DNA of 64,000 nucleotides from Microbulbifer agarilyticus S89. GTDB lineage: Bacteria; Pseudomonadota; Gammaproteobacteria; Pseudomonadales; Cellvibrionaceae. The position numbers were made by a program, and so were the translations under genes. The first letter of the stretch is position 1; each line of letters opens with the position of its first letter. This document shows positions 37,927-47,614 of the stretch, piece after piece. The notes under the pieces are model-generated. The model worked only from the letters and a program-made list of their open reading frames with translations. It was not told where the DNA came from and searched no databases. The stretch spans positions 1 to 64,000 of the forward strand of contig NZ_AFPJ01000004.1 of assembly GCF_000220505.1 (NCBI RefSeq), read 5' to 3'.

Positions 37927-40386
37927 TTACTGGGCGACCGACAGGGACTGGCTTGCGCCACTCCAGGGGAACTTTACATGCAGCGTTTTTTCACGCTTGT
38001 TGTACCAGGCGGTGTTCTCGGTCAATTCTTTTTCGCGCTTCACCAGGGCAATGGTCTGCTCACCCTGCTGGATGGAAGTAGGTAGGGTTACGTTGTGCAG
38101 TACCAGCTCTACATTGCGGCTTTCCGGGGCGCCGGTGTAGCCGTCACCTTCACGGGTAAAGGTGAAGTCGATACCGGCTTCATTGCGCTCGCCACTGAAC
38201 AGCAGTTTTTCGTACTGGCCTTTGGCAAAGGCATTGGCAGTTACGCCATCGTCTTCGTACACCGTGCCGGAGGACTGTTGCACTGACTCGTGCGCGTAGT
38301 AATCCAGGCGCAGGTATTCACTGGAGTATTCCTGGGTGTTTTTCATATCCGCCACGGTGGGGATGAACGCACCGGCGCGTACCAGTACCGGAATGGTTTC
38401 AAGGCTCACCTTGATCGCGGCCTTGTCGCCGCCGTACTGGTTGTCGTTCCAGTAGTCGAACCAGATTCCGCCCGGCAGTTCTACAGATACACTGCGGGTA
38501 TCTTCCATCACCGGTGCCACCAAGAAGTCGTTACCCCACAGGTAGGCACTCTTGTTATCCATCAGTTCGAGATTGTTTTCGTTCTCGAAGAACAGCGGAC
38601 GCATCAGCGGCATACCCGTCTGGCTATTCTCAAACGCCAGGGTGTAGTTGTACGGCAGCAGGCGGTAACGCAGCTTGATGAACTCGCGGGTAATGTTGCG
38701 GGTCTTGCGGTCGTGGAACACCGGCTCCGGGGCGATGTGTTCCTGCGCATGCGGACGGTACACCGGCTGGAAGGTGCCGTACTGCAGCCAGCGGATATAC
38801 GGGGTGCGTTCAAAGCGCTCGCCATCGGCAAAGCCGCCCAGGTCGGAGTGGGTGTAGGCAAAGCCGAGCAGGCCCATTTGCAGGGACAGCTCAACCTGCG
38901 GTTGCAGGCCACCCCAGCCGCGCGACACGTCGCCAGTCCACGGGATCATGCCGTAGCGCTGTGAACCCGGGAAACCGGCGCGCATCATAATGAAGGGGCG
39001 CTCGTCCGGGTTGTTGGCTTTTTCGTTTTCGAACAGCATCTGCGCCCAGCGGTGGCCGTAGGCGTTGTGGATTTCATCCGCCATGCCGATCGCGTGCACG
39101 GTGTCGGACGGGTGCACTTCGGGTTCACCCAGATCGCCCCACCAGCCGGAAACGCCTTGTGCCTTTAGGTCCTGATAAATATTCCAGAACCAGTCGCGGC
39201 CGTCTTCGGAGAAGACGTCGATCAGGCCGGTGTTACCGAAGTAAAAATCAAACTGCTTGGGTTTGCCGGCGAGGTTTTTCGCCAGTGCGTTGCTGGCTAC
39301 TGCCTCATCCCAGCGCTCGGAGGTGGAGAGAACAAACGGCTCGGTAACCAGGATGGTTTGAATGCCCTGTTCTTTCAGCTCCGCCATCATCTCGACTGGC
39401 TGCGGGAAGTTTTCTTTGTCCCACGCCAGGTTGCCCATGTGGCCTTTTATGTCCGGGCCGAACCAGTACAGGTCGAGCACCAGCGCGTCTACCGGAAAAT
39501 CTTCGTCGCTGAAGGCCTGGATGGTTTCGCGCACTTCCTGCTCGGAGCGGTAGCCGAAGCGGGAGGCGAAATTGCCCAGCGCCCAGCGCGGTGGCATCGG
39601 CTGGCGGCCGGTAACGTCCACGTAGTTTTCGATCAGTTTGGGGTAATTCTCACCCGCCACCACGATGTAGGCACTGCGCCCACCCACGGCTTCAAACTGC
39701 ATCACGCTTTCTTCGCTGGCGCCAAGGTCCATGGTGCCAGTGGCACTGTTGTCGAACAGCAGTACGTATTTGTTGCTGCTCATTACCGCCGGCATGGAGA
39801 AGTACATCTGCTCGGATTCGGTGGAGTAGCCGTAGTGCGCCTTGTTGTACAGCGGCAGGCGATGACCGCGGCGGTCCATGCCCAGCACGCGCTGGCCACC
39901 ACCGATTAGTTTCTCATCGTCGGTGAGGTTAAAGCGGAAGCCGCGCATGGTCTGGTTGGCGAAGAAGCCGTGCTCTTCACTCAACAGCGGCTTGCCGTCG
40001 TGCAGGTATTCGATCGCAAACGGCGACTTGTGGATCACCGCGGTGATGTCGCCAAGGGAATAGCGCAGCGCTTCGGTGGAAACATTCAGTTCCGCCTGCA
40101 CATCTTGTTGCAGTTGCTGGTGTGCACGTGCGAAGGAGGGCAGCTGCTTCATACCCTCGCGCTGGTAGTGCACTTCCAGTGCGCCAGAGTTCAGCGGGGT
40201 CAGGGTTACCTGGCTGTCGCTGGTTTCAATCACCAGCTTGTCATCGAACAGCGTGTGTTCCTGGTAGCTGCGCGCGGTATCCGCAAATGCTGGTTGCAGG
40301 GCGGCGGCCAGCGCTGTTGTTAAAACAGTTTTCAGGCCGAGTTTTTGGAACAGCCTGGTGGGCTTTTTGCTTTTCACTACTTTCAT
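37927..40386 (-). CDS. GH31 alpha-glucosidase / 4-alpha-glucosyltransferase (Agd31B-like)
   Basis: 819 residues with a signal peptide (TALAAALQPAFA). GH31 signature regions hold the nucleophile Asp418 (WWGDLGEPE) and the acid/base Asp486 (TGDVSRGW). Length and the GDLGEPE motif resemble Cellvibrio japonicus Agd31B, a periplasmic transglucosylase that disproportionates maltooligosaccharides; this assignment is from memory, and plain alpha-glucosidase remains possible. Middle gene of the operon, 41 bases after the cyclomaltodextrinase-like gene. Its ribosome site is weak, so translation may depend on the upstream gene. Confidence 0.87.
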   Translation of the reverse strand: MKVVKSKKPTRLFQKLGLKTVLTTALAAALQPAFADTARSYQEHTLFDDKLVIETSDSQVTLTPLNSGALEVHYQREGMKQLPSFARAHQQLQQDVQAELNVSTEALRYSLGDITAVIHKSPFAIEYLHDGKPLLSEEHGFFANQTMRGFRFNLTDDEKLIGGGQRVLGMDRRGHRLPLYNKAHYGYSTESEQMYFSMPAVMSSNKYVLLFDNSATGTMDLGASEESVMQFEAVGGRSAYIVVAGENYPKLIENYVDVTGRQPMPPRWALGNFASRFGYRSEQEVRETIQAFSDEDFPVDALVLDLYWFGPDIKGHMGNLAWDKENFPQPVEMMAELKEQGIQTILVTEPFVLSTSERWDEAVASNALAKNLAGKPKQFDFYFGNTGLIDVFSEDGRDWFWNIYQDLKAQGVSGWWGDLGEPEVHPSDTVHAIGMADEIHNAYGHRWAQMLFENEKANNPDERPFIMMRAGFPGSQRYGMIPWTGDVSRGWGGLQPQVELSLQMGLLGFAYTHSDLGGFADGERFERTPYIRWLQYGTFQPVYRPHAQEHIAPEPVFHDRKTRNITREFIKLRYRLLPYNYTLAFENSQTGMPLMRPLFFENENNLELMDNKSAYLWGNDFLVAPVMEDTRSVSVELPGGIWFDYWNDNQYGGDKAAIKVSLETIPVLVRAGAFIPTVADMKNTQEYSSEYLRLDYYAHESVQQSSGTVYEDDGVTANAFAKGQYEKLLFSGERNEAGIDFTFTREGDGYTGAPESRNVELVLHNVTLPTSIQQGEQTIALVKREKELTENTAWYNKREKTLHVKFPWSGASQSLSVAQ

Positions 40387-40427
40387 CGTCGCTTTCGTCT
40401 GTCTTTTTGTTTAAGTACGGTCGTTTT

Positions 40428-42344
40428 TTAAAATATTTCGGCAACCAGTACATCGCTCGGGGCGAGTACCAGTTCCTGCAGCGGTTGGGATTTGCCGCTG
40501 GTGATGTCGGTGGCAGTGGCCTTATCGCCAAGGACTTCCGCCATGTGCGCAACGGGTAATTCGCGCGCGCGGTCGCTCTTGTTGATGGCTACCATCACCG
40601 TTTCATTTTCGTCGTAGCGGAAGTACACGTAGAGCCCGTCGATGGGGGCAAAGTGTTTGAGCTCGCCACTGTGAATTACGTCTTTTTGCTTGCGCCAGTT
40701 AAACAGGGTGCGCACATACTGCTGCGCTTCGCGCTGTTTGCGGCTCAGCTTTTTGCCGGTAAACGCGTTGACCTTGTCGCCCGCCCAGCCACCGGGAAAG
40801 TCGCTGCGTACCACACCATCGTCGCGGCGCTTGGGGCTCTTCGCCAGGATTTCATCTCCGTAGTAAAACTGCGGGATGCCGCGCATGGTGGCGATATAGG
40901 CCACCGCCATACGGAACTTGCCCATGTCTTCATCCAGCTGGCTATACAGGCGGCTCATATCGTGGTTGCCGGCAAGGATGACTAGATTGTTGGGGTCGGG
41001 GTAGAGCACGTCATTCGCCAGCGACTCGTACAGGGTGACGAGGCCGGTGCTCCAGGTTTCCGGTTTTTCCAGTCCATCGCGCAGGCCATAGAGCAAGGGG
41101 AAATCCATCATGCTCGGCATGTGGGATACATAACCGTTGCGGTTTTTGTTGCCCGCTTGCCAGTAAGCTACCAGGGCCGCTTGTCGGGTCCACTCTTCAC
41201 CAACGATGTTGAGGTTGGGGTACTCCCGCATCAGGCGTGCGGACCAGTCGGTAAGAAAGTCCGCATCGGAATACGCATAGGTGTCTACACGAATGCCAGA
41301 CAGGTCCGCATATTCCACCCACCAGATCGCGTTCTGGATCAGGTAGTTGGCCATGCGCGGGTTGCGCTGGTTGGGGTCCGGCATGGTGTCCACAAACCAG
41401 CCATCGGTGAACAGCTGGTGGTCCTTGTGGCTGGCATAGGGGTCCATGTGCACGGTGCGGGCGTGGTTGGTGTATTCGTATTCGCCCTTGGCGACGCCCT
41501 TGCCGTTCAGCCAGTCGTCCGCCGGCAGGTCATCGAGCCACCAGTGTCCGTCGCCAATATGGTTGGGCACCATGTCCTGGATAACGCCAATGCCTTTTTC
41601 CTTGGCTGCCGCTACAAACGCGCGGAAGCTCTCGTTGCTGCCGTAGCGGGAGTCGATGCGATAGAGGTCTGTCGCCGAGTAGCCGTGGTAGGAGTATTGC
41701 GGCTGGTCATTCTCGATAAGCGGGTTCGGCCAGATCTGGGTGAAACCCATACCCGCGATGTAGTCGAGGTGTGCCTGCATACCGGCGATATCACCACCGT
41801 GACGGCCGTTCGGGTCGGCGCGGTTGGCTTCTTCTTTGGTATCCGCGGTGTTGTCGTTACTGGGGTCGCCGTTGGCGAAGCGGTCCGGGGTAATCAGGTA
41901 GATGGTGTCGCTGGAGTCAAAGCCCTGGCGTTCGGCGGAGCCGGCGCGACGCTGCTTCAGCTCATAGCTCAGCGTGTGCTGCCAGTCGCTCTTGCGCAGT
42001 TGAATCTGCAGGGTGCCGGGTTTGGCATCGGCGGATACCGACAGGTTGATAAACAGGTAATTGGGATTCTGTTCGCGCTCGGTGCCGGTCACGGTTACGC
42101 CCGGGTAGTCGAGGCTGACTTCAGCACCGGCGAGGTCGTTGCCGTGCAGCATCAGCTGCAGGCTCGGCTCGGCCATACTCGCCCACCAGAACGGCGGTTC
42201 GGCACGCTCCAGCTGCGGCGTGGATGAGAGGTCGCTCGCGGCGGCGACTGCCGAGGACGCGATTCCCATAGAGGGAGCGGATACGAGCGTGGATGTCAGC
42301 GCAAACATCAGGCTGGCGGCCAGGCGGCGAGTAGGCTTGGACAT
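40428..42344 (-). CDS. GH13 cyclomaltodextrinase / neopullulanase-like enzyme
   Basis: 638 residues. A signal peptide precedes an N-terminal immunoglobulin-like domain of the cyclomaltodextrinase type (FWWASMAEPSLQLMLHGNDLAGAEV), the GH13 barrel and a C-terminal beta domain (cyclomaltodextrinase C type). Catalytic residues are Asp354 (SGIRVDTYAY), Glu383 (NIVGEEWT) and Asp462 (LAGNHDMSR). ATG 42344 has AGGTG 6 bases upstream; a GTG at 42353 is an alternative. The family opens cyclodextrins and cuts linear maltodextrins; Bacteroides SusA is similar. First gene of the three-gene operon, expected in the periplasm. Confidence 0.88.
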   Translation of the reverse strand: MSKPTRRLAASLMFALTSTLVSAPSMGIASSAVAAASDLSSTPQLERAEPPFWWASMAEPSLQLMLHGNDLAGAEVSLDYPGVTVTGTEREQNPNYLFINLSVSADAKPGTLQIQLRKSDWQHTLSYELKQRRAGSAERQGFDSSDTIYLITPDRFANGDPSNDNTADTKEEANRADPNGRHGGDIAGMQAHLDYIAGMGFTQIWPNPLIENDQPQYSYHGYSATDLYRIDSRYGSNESFRAFVAAAKEKGIGVIQDMVPNHIGDGHWWLDDLPADDWLNGKGVAKGEYEYTNHARTVHMDPYASHKDHQLFTDGWFVDTMPDPNQRNPRMANYLIQNAIWWVEYADLSGIRVDTYAYSDADFLTDWSARLMREYPNLNIVGEEWTRQAALVAYWQAGNKNRNGYVSHMPSMMDFPLLYGLRDGLEKPETWSTGLVTLYESLANDVLYPDPNNLVILAGNHDMSRLYSQLDEDMGKFRMAVAYIATMRGIPQFYYGDEILAKSPKRRDDGVVRSDFPGGWAGDKVNAFTGKKLSRKQREAQQYVRTLFNWRKQKDVIHSGELKHFAPIDGLYVYFRYDENETVMVAINKSDRARELPVAHMAEVLGDKATATDITSGKSQPLQELVLAPSDVLVAEIF

Positions 42345-42456
42345 GGCGGGCACCTGTTGGAATCCAGTCGGGTCGCCTCAGCGGCAACTCGTTAGAGTGC
42401 TCGGCGAGACTTTCCGGTTAGTTTCCCCATTGTGCCCAAGGGTTAGATCCTTGTTA

Positions 42457-42481
42457 TCCCCCTCTGGTGAGGGGGAGAAGG
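42457..42481. promoter_or_regulatory. Palindromic MalT-box-like element upstream of the cyclomaltodextrinase operon
   Basis: Perfect palindrome TCCCCCTC-TGGT-GAGGGGGA (42457-42476). Its right half extends into GGGGAGAAGG (42472-42481), one mismatch from the MalT box. It lies 113-137 bases before the minus-strand start at 42344. Confidence 0.55.
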
Positions 42482-42552
42482 GCGCTAATTTTTGCTCCTA
42501 AAAGAACCGCGTCCAAATCCAGATTTGTGGCGGGTAAACGCTGTTCTTGTGG

Positions 42553-44484
42553 TCATTTCATCTGTCCCAGCGCCTCGCCAAAGATACGGTTGGCCATACA
42601 GATATCGCCATGCCCCGCGTGCTGCTGGCCAGAGTGGCTGTGGGTCCCATGAATCGCATCAGCCAGCAGCTGCAGGGTTTTCGTATTGGGTACCGGCCCG
42701 AGCCCGTTTGCCGCGCTGTTGTTGTGCTGAATCGGCAGCTTGCGCCCCTCGTGCACGGTGCCCCAGATGGCGATGTCCTTGATCTTCTCTGGCGCGATGG
42801 TTACCGGGTTGTCGGCAAGAACCGTGAAGTTCGCGAGTTTTCCCGGCACGATACTGCCAACTTTCTCCTCGAGCCGCAGCGAGTAAGCCGCGTCCAGCGT
42901 TACCGCCTTGAGTGCACCCAGGCGGCTGGCGCGCTGGTCTGGCCCTGCCAGCCGGCCCGACACGGTCTTGCGGTTCACCGCGCTGTGCATCAGAAATAGG
43001 GGTTGGGCGGGAGCCATGGGCATGTCCGAGTGGAACGAGTAGGAGATGCCGGCACGCTCGATATCGCCGATACGCACCATGTTATCCGCCCGCTCCGGGC
43101 CCAGGCCGACCTTTGCGTACTTGTCCCCGAGCATCACCAGGTAGTAGGGGTTACCGCTAAAAATCGCCCCGAGCTTGTTCGCCCTCTCGATCTGGTCCTT
43201 TTCTGTTACCGCGATGTGGACCAGCACGGTGCGGTGGTCATGCCGGGGCTTGCGCCGCATATTCTCTTCCAGGTTATCCAGCACCAGATCGAGGCCGGCA
43301 TCGCCGTTCACATGGACGTGGATCTGATAGCCGGCGTCCCAGTAGATGCGGAATGCCTTGGAAAAGTTCTCCGGTTGCATAATCCACTCGCCGTGGTGTC
43401 CATCCAGGTAGGGTTCGCGCAGTTGCATCAACTGGGAGTAAACCGCGCCGTCGGCAAACAGCTTGATCTGGTCGGGGGTGATGCTGGTCATGCCTTCGCC
43501 CCAGCTCAGGGTCTTTTTCACCTCCGCCACGGCATTGTCCGGGAAGGCTTCAAAAATGGAACGCCCATCGGGAATAAAGTAATAGCGGAAGGGCGAGTCC
43601 GGTGGCGATAGCACTGCGTTTTCCGCGGCCTGTAATTCCTTCGAATAGAGGCCGCCGGGCTCCGAGGCGAGAGTAATTCCGTTCGCATGCATATATTGCT
43701 GGGTCAGTTCCAGGCCCTTATGGAACTTCTGCGGGCTGGTGATTACCGACATTAACTTGGGGGCCCAGGTAAACATACCGCTTTCCCAGAAGTGCCCCTT
43801 GGCCAGGTCGGTTTGCTTCTGTGCGGCCTCTGGCAATGCATCAATAAATGCCTGGTCGATGCCGAGTGTTTCCAGCGCCTTGGTATTCATAAATGCTTCA
43901 TGCCAGGAGCGATGGATCACCACAATCGGCCACGTGGTACTCACTTTATCAAGCAGTTCTTTCGATAATTCGCCATGAAACAGCTGGTGAAAGCCCCAGG
44001 AAAACAATACCTCATTGGGATCTTTCAGCTTTGCGTTGGCCTCCTTCAGGCGCGCACGATATTCCTGTTCATTATTTGCTGCGGGAATAGTGCCGTAGGG
44101 CATCTGCCAGGTTTCGATGGCAATAATTTCCGACGACATGGTAAGTGCCGTCAGCATCGGGTGATCGTGCTGCGCAATTAATCCCGGCACCAATACCTTA
44201 TCGGCAAAGGTGCGATCCACGGTAAATTTTTGCTCGCCCGCAGCGGCCCGCAATTCCGCCAACGAGCCCGTTGCCACAATGCGGTCGCCAATCACTGCTA
44301 CCGCCGTGACACTCGGTTTGTTTGGCGAAAGCGTAACAATTTCTTTCGCCACAAAGATGGTTGCGGGTTCGGGCGGTGATGCAGCCTCGGCAATGGACTG
44401 CAAACTCACACTCTGCGCCAACGCCAGTTTTGTCAGCAGCAAAAAGCCGCCCGCGGTGGCCCACCGAAATAGGTTTATCAGCAT
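42553..44484 (-). CDS. Exported amidohydrolase (YtcJ/amidohydrolase 3 family)
   Basis: 643 residues with a signal peptide (GGFLLLTKLALAQ). Metal-site motifs of the amidohydrolase superfamily are visible: QHDHP in place of the usual HxH, the HVHVNGDAG block, a VHIAV block with a His, and SFHSDMP. The C-terminus carries an unusual His-rich run near residues 610-625 (HGTHSHSGQQHAGHGD). ATG 44484 is chosen over an in-frame start 45 bases upstream because it begins the signal peptide. It probably hydrolyses an amide or imine bond outside the cytoplasm; the substrate is unknown and a link to starch is only by position. Confidence 0.8.
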   Translation of the reverse strand: MLINLFRWATAGGFLLLTKLALAQSVSLQSIAEAASPPEPATIFVAKEIVTLSPNKPSVTAVAVIGDRIVATGSLAELRAAAGEQKFTVDRTFADKVLVPGLIAQHDHPMLTALTMSSEIIAIETWQMPYGTIPAANNEQEYRARLKEANAKLKDPNEVLFSWGFHQLFHGELSKELLDKVSTTWPIVVIHRSWHEAFMNTKALETLGIDQAFIDALPEAAQKQTDLAKGHFWESGMFTWAPKLMSVITSPQKFHKGLELTQQYMHANGITLASEPGGLYSKELQAAENAVLSPPDSPFRYYFIPDGRSIFEAFPDNAVAEVKKTLSWGEGMTSITPDQIKLFADGAVYSQLMQLREPYLDGHHGEWIMQPENFSKAFRIYWDAGYQIHVHVNGDAGLDLVLDNLEENMRRKPRHDHRTVLVHIAVTEKDQIERANKLGAIFSGNPYYLVMLGDKYAKVGLGPERADNMVRIGDIERAGISYSFHSDMPMAPAQPLFLMHSAVNRKTVSGRLAGPDQRASRLGALKAVTLDAAYSLRLEEKVGSIVPGKLANFTVLADNPVTIAPEKIKDIAIWGTVHEGRKLPIQHNNSAANGLGPVPNTKTLQLLADAIHGTHSHSGQQHAGHGDICMANRIFGEALGQMK

Positions 44485-44634
44485 TCTTTTCACCCGATTT
44501 TTCTCACGCGCGGTTAAATATCTGCTCAAGTTTAGAACGCCTTACACATTTGGGTTCTACGTGAGTTTTTTCACACTTTCCCGCCTGTTTTCACGCCATG
44601 AAACCCCTTGTGCTTGCTGGCCTGGCGCGCACTT

Positions 44635-44660
44635 CCTCCACGCCCCGTACAGGGGGGAGG
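44635..44660. promoter_or_regulatory. MalT-box-like inverted element upstream of the modular amylase
   Basis: CCTCCACGCC on the plus strand (44635-44644; GGCGTGGAGG on the minus strand, two mismatches from the MalT box) faces GGGGGGAGG (44652-44660). It repeats the ACGCCCCG...GGGGGGAGG layout of the element at 27579. It lies between the divergent amidohydrolase and amylase genes. Confidence 0.45.
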
Positions 44661-44743
44661 TCAGCCCGCGCATGAATTCGCACCATGCAGTCAGGGTCCT
44701 TCTATGGCTCGTGAAACCACATAAAAATAAATCAGGTGAGATG

Positions 44744-47494
44744 ATGAAGATGAACAGAAAAGCCCTGGCGGTGGCCGGGTTGCTGCTATTTGCCAGCAGC
44801 GCCGCCCATGCCGAGTGGTTCCTGCGCGGTACCCATAACAACTGGCAAGCAGACCAGATGACCGATGTCGGCAGTAACACCATGCTGGCGGAAGACGTCG
44901 TATTTACCGCTGCCGGTCAATTTAAGATCGATCGCTGGGGCGACTGGAGTGAAAACTACGGCGCGAACCAGCAGCAAAATGGTCCGGATATCACCATTGC
45001 CGCGGGTACCTGGGATATCGAGTTCTACACCGATACCAAGGACTATAGCATTCAGCCTGCCGGCACTCCCGATGCCGATAACGACGGCGTACCCGACAGC
45101 CAAGACCAGTGCGCAAATACGCCTTCAGGTGCTCAGGTGGACGCAAATGGTTGTGAAGTGGTTGTCACCCTGCAGCTGCATATGCGCGGCACGCACAACG
45201 GTTGGGTGCCCGGTGACCTGCTGAGCGATATCGGCGGTGGCCTGTACAGCGCCTGTCGTAACTTCACCGCCGGTGACGGTGGTGGCGGCCCACGTTTCAA
45301 GATTGACCCGAACGGCGGCTGGGGCGGTGACGAGTTCCCTGCAGCAGACGTATCCGCCAGCGGCTGGACCGAAGTCGTGGTAAACGGCAACAGCCTGAGC
45401 ATTAGCAGCGTTACCACCGACATGGCCGCCAACTGCGGCATCGGCGTGGTCGATTCTGATAATGACGGCGTCCCCGATTCCGCGGATCAATGTCCCAACA
45501 CTCGCGTCGGTGCCGATGTCGATACTAACGGCTGTGAGATTGTGCCCGATCTGGCCCTGCACCTGCGTGGCACGCATAACGGTTGGGTAGCCGGCGACCT
45601 GCTGGCGCGCGTTGCAGGCACCAATAGTTACGAGGCCTGCCGTAACTTTGCTGCCGGTGATGCCAACGGTGGTCCGCGCTTCAAGATCGACCCGGATGGT
45701 GGCTGGGGCAGTGATGCATTCCCGGCGCAAGATGAAGCGGCCAATGGCTGGACTTACATTCTCGTCGATGGGAACAGCAACTCTCTGGTCAACGTAGACA
45801 CGGGTCTCGGTGAAAACTGTGGCGCAGCCCCGCAAGACACTGATGGCGACGGCGTACCCGACGGCACCGACCAGTGCCCGAACACTCCTGCCGGCACCAA
45901 CGTGGATGCCACCGGTTGTGAAGTGACGGTAACCCCGCTGAGCGATTTCCGTAACCGCAGCATGTACTTCGTATTTGTGGACCGCTTCCACAATGGCGAC
46001 ACCAGCAATGACGGTGGTAACAATCCCGCCGGCACTTCCGCGAGCAAGCAAGCCGGTGGCCTGTCCGAGTGGAAGAAGTACTGGGGTGGCGACATCCAGG
46101 GTCTGATCGACAAGCTGGATTACCTGCAGATCCTCGGCATTACCGCCATCTGGGTAACCCCGCTGAACGACAATATCGACAACACCGGTAGCGATGGCGC
46201 TTACCACGGTTACTGGGGTCGCGACTTCTACGAAGTGGACGAGCACATGGGTGACTGGGCGCTGGTCGATCAGCTGGACGCCGAGATGGAAGCCCGTGGC
46301 ATGAAGCTGGTTCTGGATATCGCCCTCAACCACTCCAACCAGGACGACCAGTACGAGTTCGGTTCCCTCTACAAAGAAGGCACCTTCATCACCGACTTCC
46401 TGCAGGATGACGGTACCTGGTACCACCGCAATGGCGCCATCGCTGACTGTGGCGACAGCGACCCGAGCACCCAGTGCTTCGGCGAGTGGGACGACCCCTG
46501 GGCCTACACCAACAAGACCCTGTTCAACCTCACCGACTTTAACCACGGTGTAAGCAGCAACAGCGTTGCCGACCAGTACCTGATCGATGCCGCAGTCAAA
46601 TGGATGCAGCACGGTGTAGATGCCTTCCGTATCGACGCCATCAAGCACATCGAGCCGAGCTTTATCAAACGCTTCAACGATGCTGTGCGTGCGGTTGACC
46701 CGGATGTGTACATCTTCGGCGAATGGTACGGTGCAGGCGCTAACGACCCAGTATCCATGGCGTTCCTGAATTCTGCGAACGGCAAATCTGAGTTGTTGGA
46801 CTTCAATCTGCGCGACAAAATCGAAGCGGCAATCGCCGGTGACACCACCATGACCGAACTCAATGCCCACATTGAGTCCCGTCCTGGCGCGATGGGTGGC
46901 AACGGCCGTGAAAGCTGGCAGCCGATCTTCCTCGACAACCACGACGCAACCCGTACCAGCGTATTCCTGCAGACCTCCGGTGCTGTGGATAACGGTCGTA
47001 CCGGTAAAGGCTTCAGCAAGGCACTGGCGGACGCGCGCCAGAACCTGGGTATGGCGCTGGTGATGACCCTGCCGGGCATCCCGACCATCTACTACGGAAG
47101 TGAGCAGAACTCCGCCTGGTTCGACGCCAATGGCGACGGCCAGATCGGTCACGATCCGTACAACCGTGAAGCCATGCCGTCCTTCAGCGAAACCAGCGAT
47201 GCGTTCCTGATGATCAAGGCACTGGCAGAACTGCGTGCCCAGAGCCCGGCGCTGGCCTCCGGTAGCTACAACGAGCGCTGGGTGAACGGCGACATCCTCG
47301 TATTCGAGCGTGTTTCTGGCTCCGATAGCGTGATGGTTGCGGTAAACCGCGGTGGCAGCACCTCCATCAACGTGAGCAGTCTAAGTCTGGCCGACGGCCA
47401 GTACAACAGCCACACCAGTGGTGATGTGGTCAACGTGAGCGGCGGTTCCGCAGTACTGAACCTCGACGCAAACGAAGTGATCGTCCTGCACTAA
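44744..47494 (+). CDS. Secreted modular GH13 alpha-amylase/CGTase-like enzyme with three starch-binding-like modules
   Basis: 916 residues. After the signal peptide (ending AAHA, residue about 23) come module 1 (about 24-105, RGTHNNW), module 2 (about 141-235, RGTHNGW) and module 3 (about 269-360, RGTHNGW). Each is followed by a calcium-type thrombospondin-3 linker (DADNDGVPD, DSDNDGVPD, DTDGDGVPD). The GH13 domain (about 400-830) has Asp631 (DAFRIDAIKH), Glu660 (IFGEWYG) and Asp734 (LDNHDATR), close to the GH13_2/CGTase pattern, then a C-terminal beta domain. ATG 44744 has AGGTG 5 bases upstream; ATG 44741 is adjacent. It should be extracellular and act on starch granules or long chains. Whether it makes cyclodextrins or is a plain amylase cannot be told here. 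Confidence 0.9.
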   Translation: MKMNRKALAVAGLLLFASSAAHAEWFLRGTHNNWQADQMTDVGSNTMLAEDVVFTAAGQFKIDRWGDWSENYGANQQQNGPDITIAAGTWDIEFYTDTKDYSIQPAGTPDADNDGVPDSQDQCANTPSGAQVDANGCEVVVTLQLHMRGTHNGWVPGDLLSDIGGGLYSACRNFTAGDGGGGPRFKIDPNGGWGGDEFPAADVSASGWTEVVVNGNSLSISSVTTDMAANCGIGVVDSDNDGVPDSADQCPNTRVGADVDTNGCEIVPDLALHLRGTHNGWVAGDLLARVAGTNSYEACRNFAAGDANGGPRFKIDPDGGWGSDAFPAQDEAANGWTYILVDGNSNSLVNVDTGLGENCGAAPQDTDGDGVPDGTDQCPNTPAGTNVDATGCEVTVTPLSDFRNRSMYFVFVDRFHNGDTSNDGGNNPAGTSASKQAGGLSEWKKYWGGDIQGLIDKLDYLQILGITAIWVTPLNDNIDNTGSDGAYHGYWGRDFYEVDEHMGDWALVDQLDAEMEARGMKLVLDIALNHSNQDDQYEFGSLYKEGTFITDFLQDDGTWYHRNGAIADCGDSDPSTQCFGEWDDPWAYTNKTLFNLTDFNHGVSSNSVADQYLIDAAVKWMQHGVDAFRIDAIKHIEPSFIKRFNDAVRAVDPDVYIFGEWYGAGANDPVSMAFLNSANGKSELLDFNLRDKIEAAIAGDTTMTELNAHIESRPGAMGGNGRESWQPIFLDNHDATRTSVFLQTSGAVDNGRTGKGFSKALADARQNLGMALVMTLPGIPTIYYGSEQNSAWFDANGDGQIGHDPYNREAMPSFSETSDAFLMIKALAELRAQSPALASGSYNERWVNGDILVFERVSGSDSVMVAVNRGGSTSINVSSLSLADGQYNSHTSGDVVNVSGGSAVLNLDANEVIVLH

Positions 47495-47518
47495 GTTTCT
47501 GCAAGGCATCACAAAACA

Positions 47519-47551
47519 AAAAGCCCCGGGGTAAAACCCGGGGCTTTTTTT
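47519..47551. terminator. Rho-independent terminator after the modular amylase
   Basis: Stem AAAAGCCCCGGG / CCCGGGGCTTTT around GTAAAA, ending in seven T. The A-rich left side means it can also stop the converging minus-strand gene. Confidence 0.9.
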
Positions 47552-47614
47552 ATTACCTGTAAAACTTTGAAAAATGTCTGGCAGACTGCGGCTAATTTTT
47601 CTAATTCGCCTGGC

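Noticed and set aside
45060-45930. Spaced repeats in the modular amylase gene, considered as a CRISPR-like or minisatellite array
   Set aside because: They are in frame, diverged at third codon positions, and encode protein modules with thrombospondin-3 linkers.
45125-47152. 675-codon minus-strand open frame
   Set aside because: Antisense to the modular GH13 gene with intact catalytic motifs; a codon-bias shadow.
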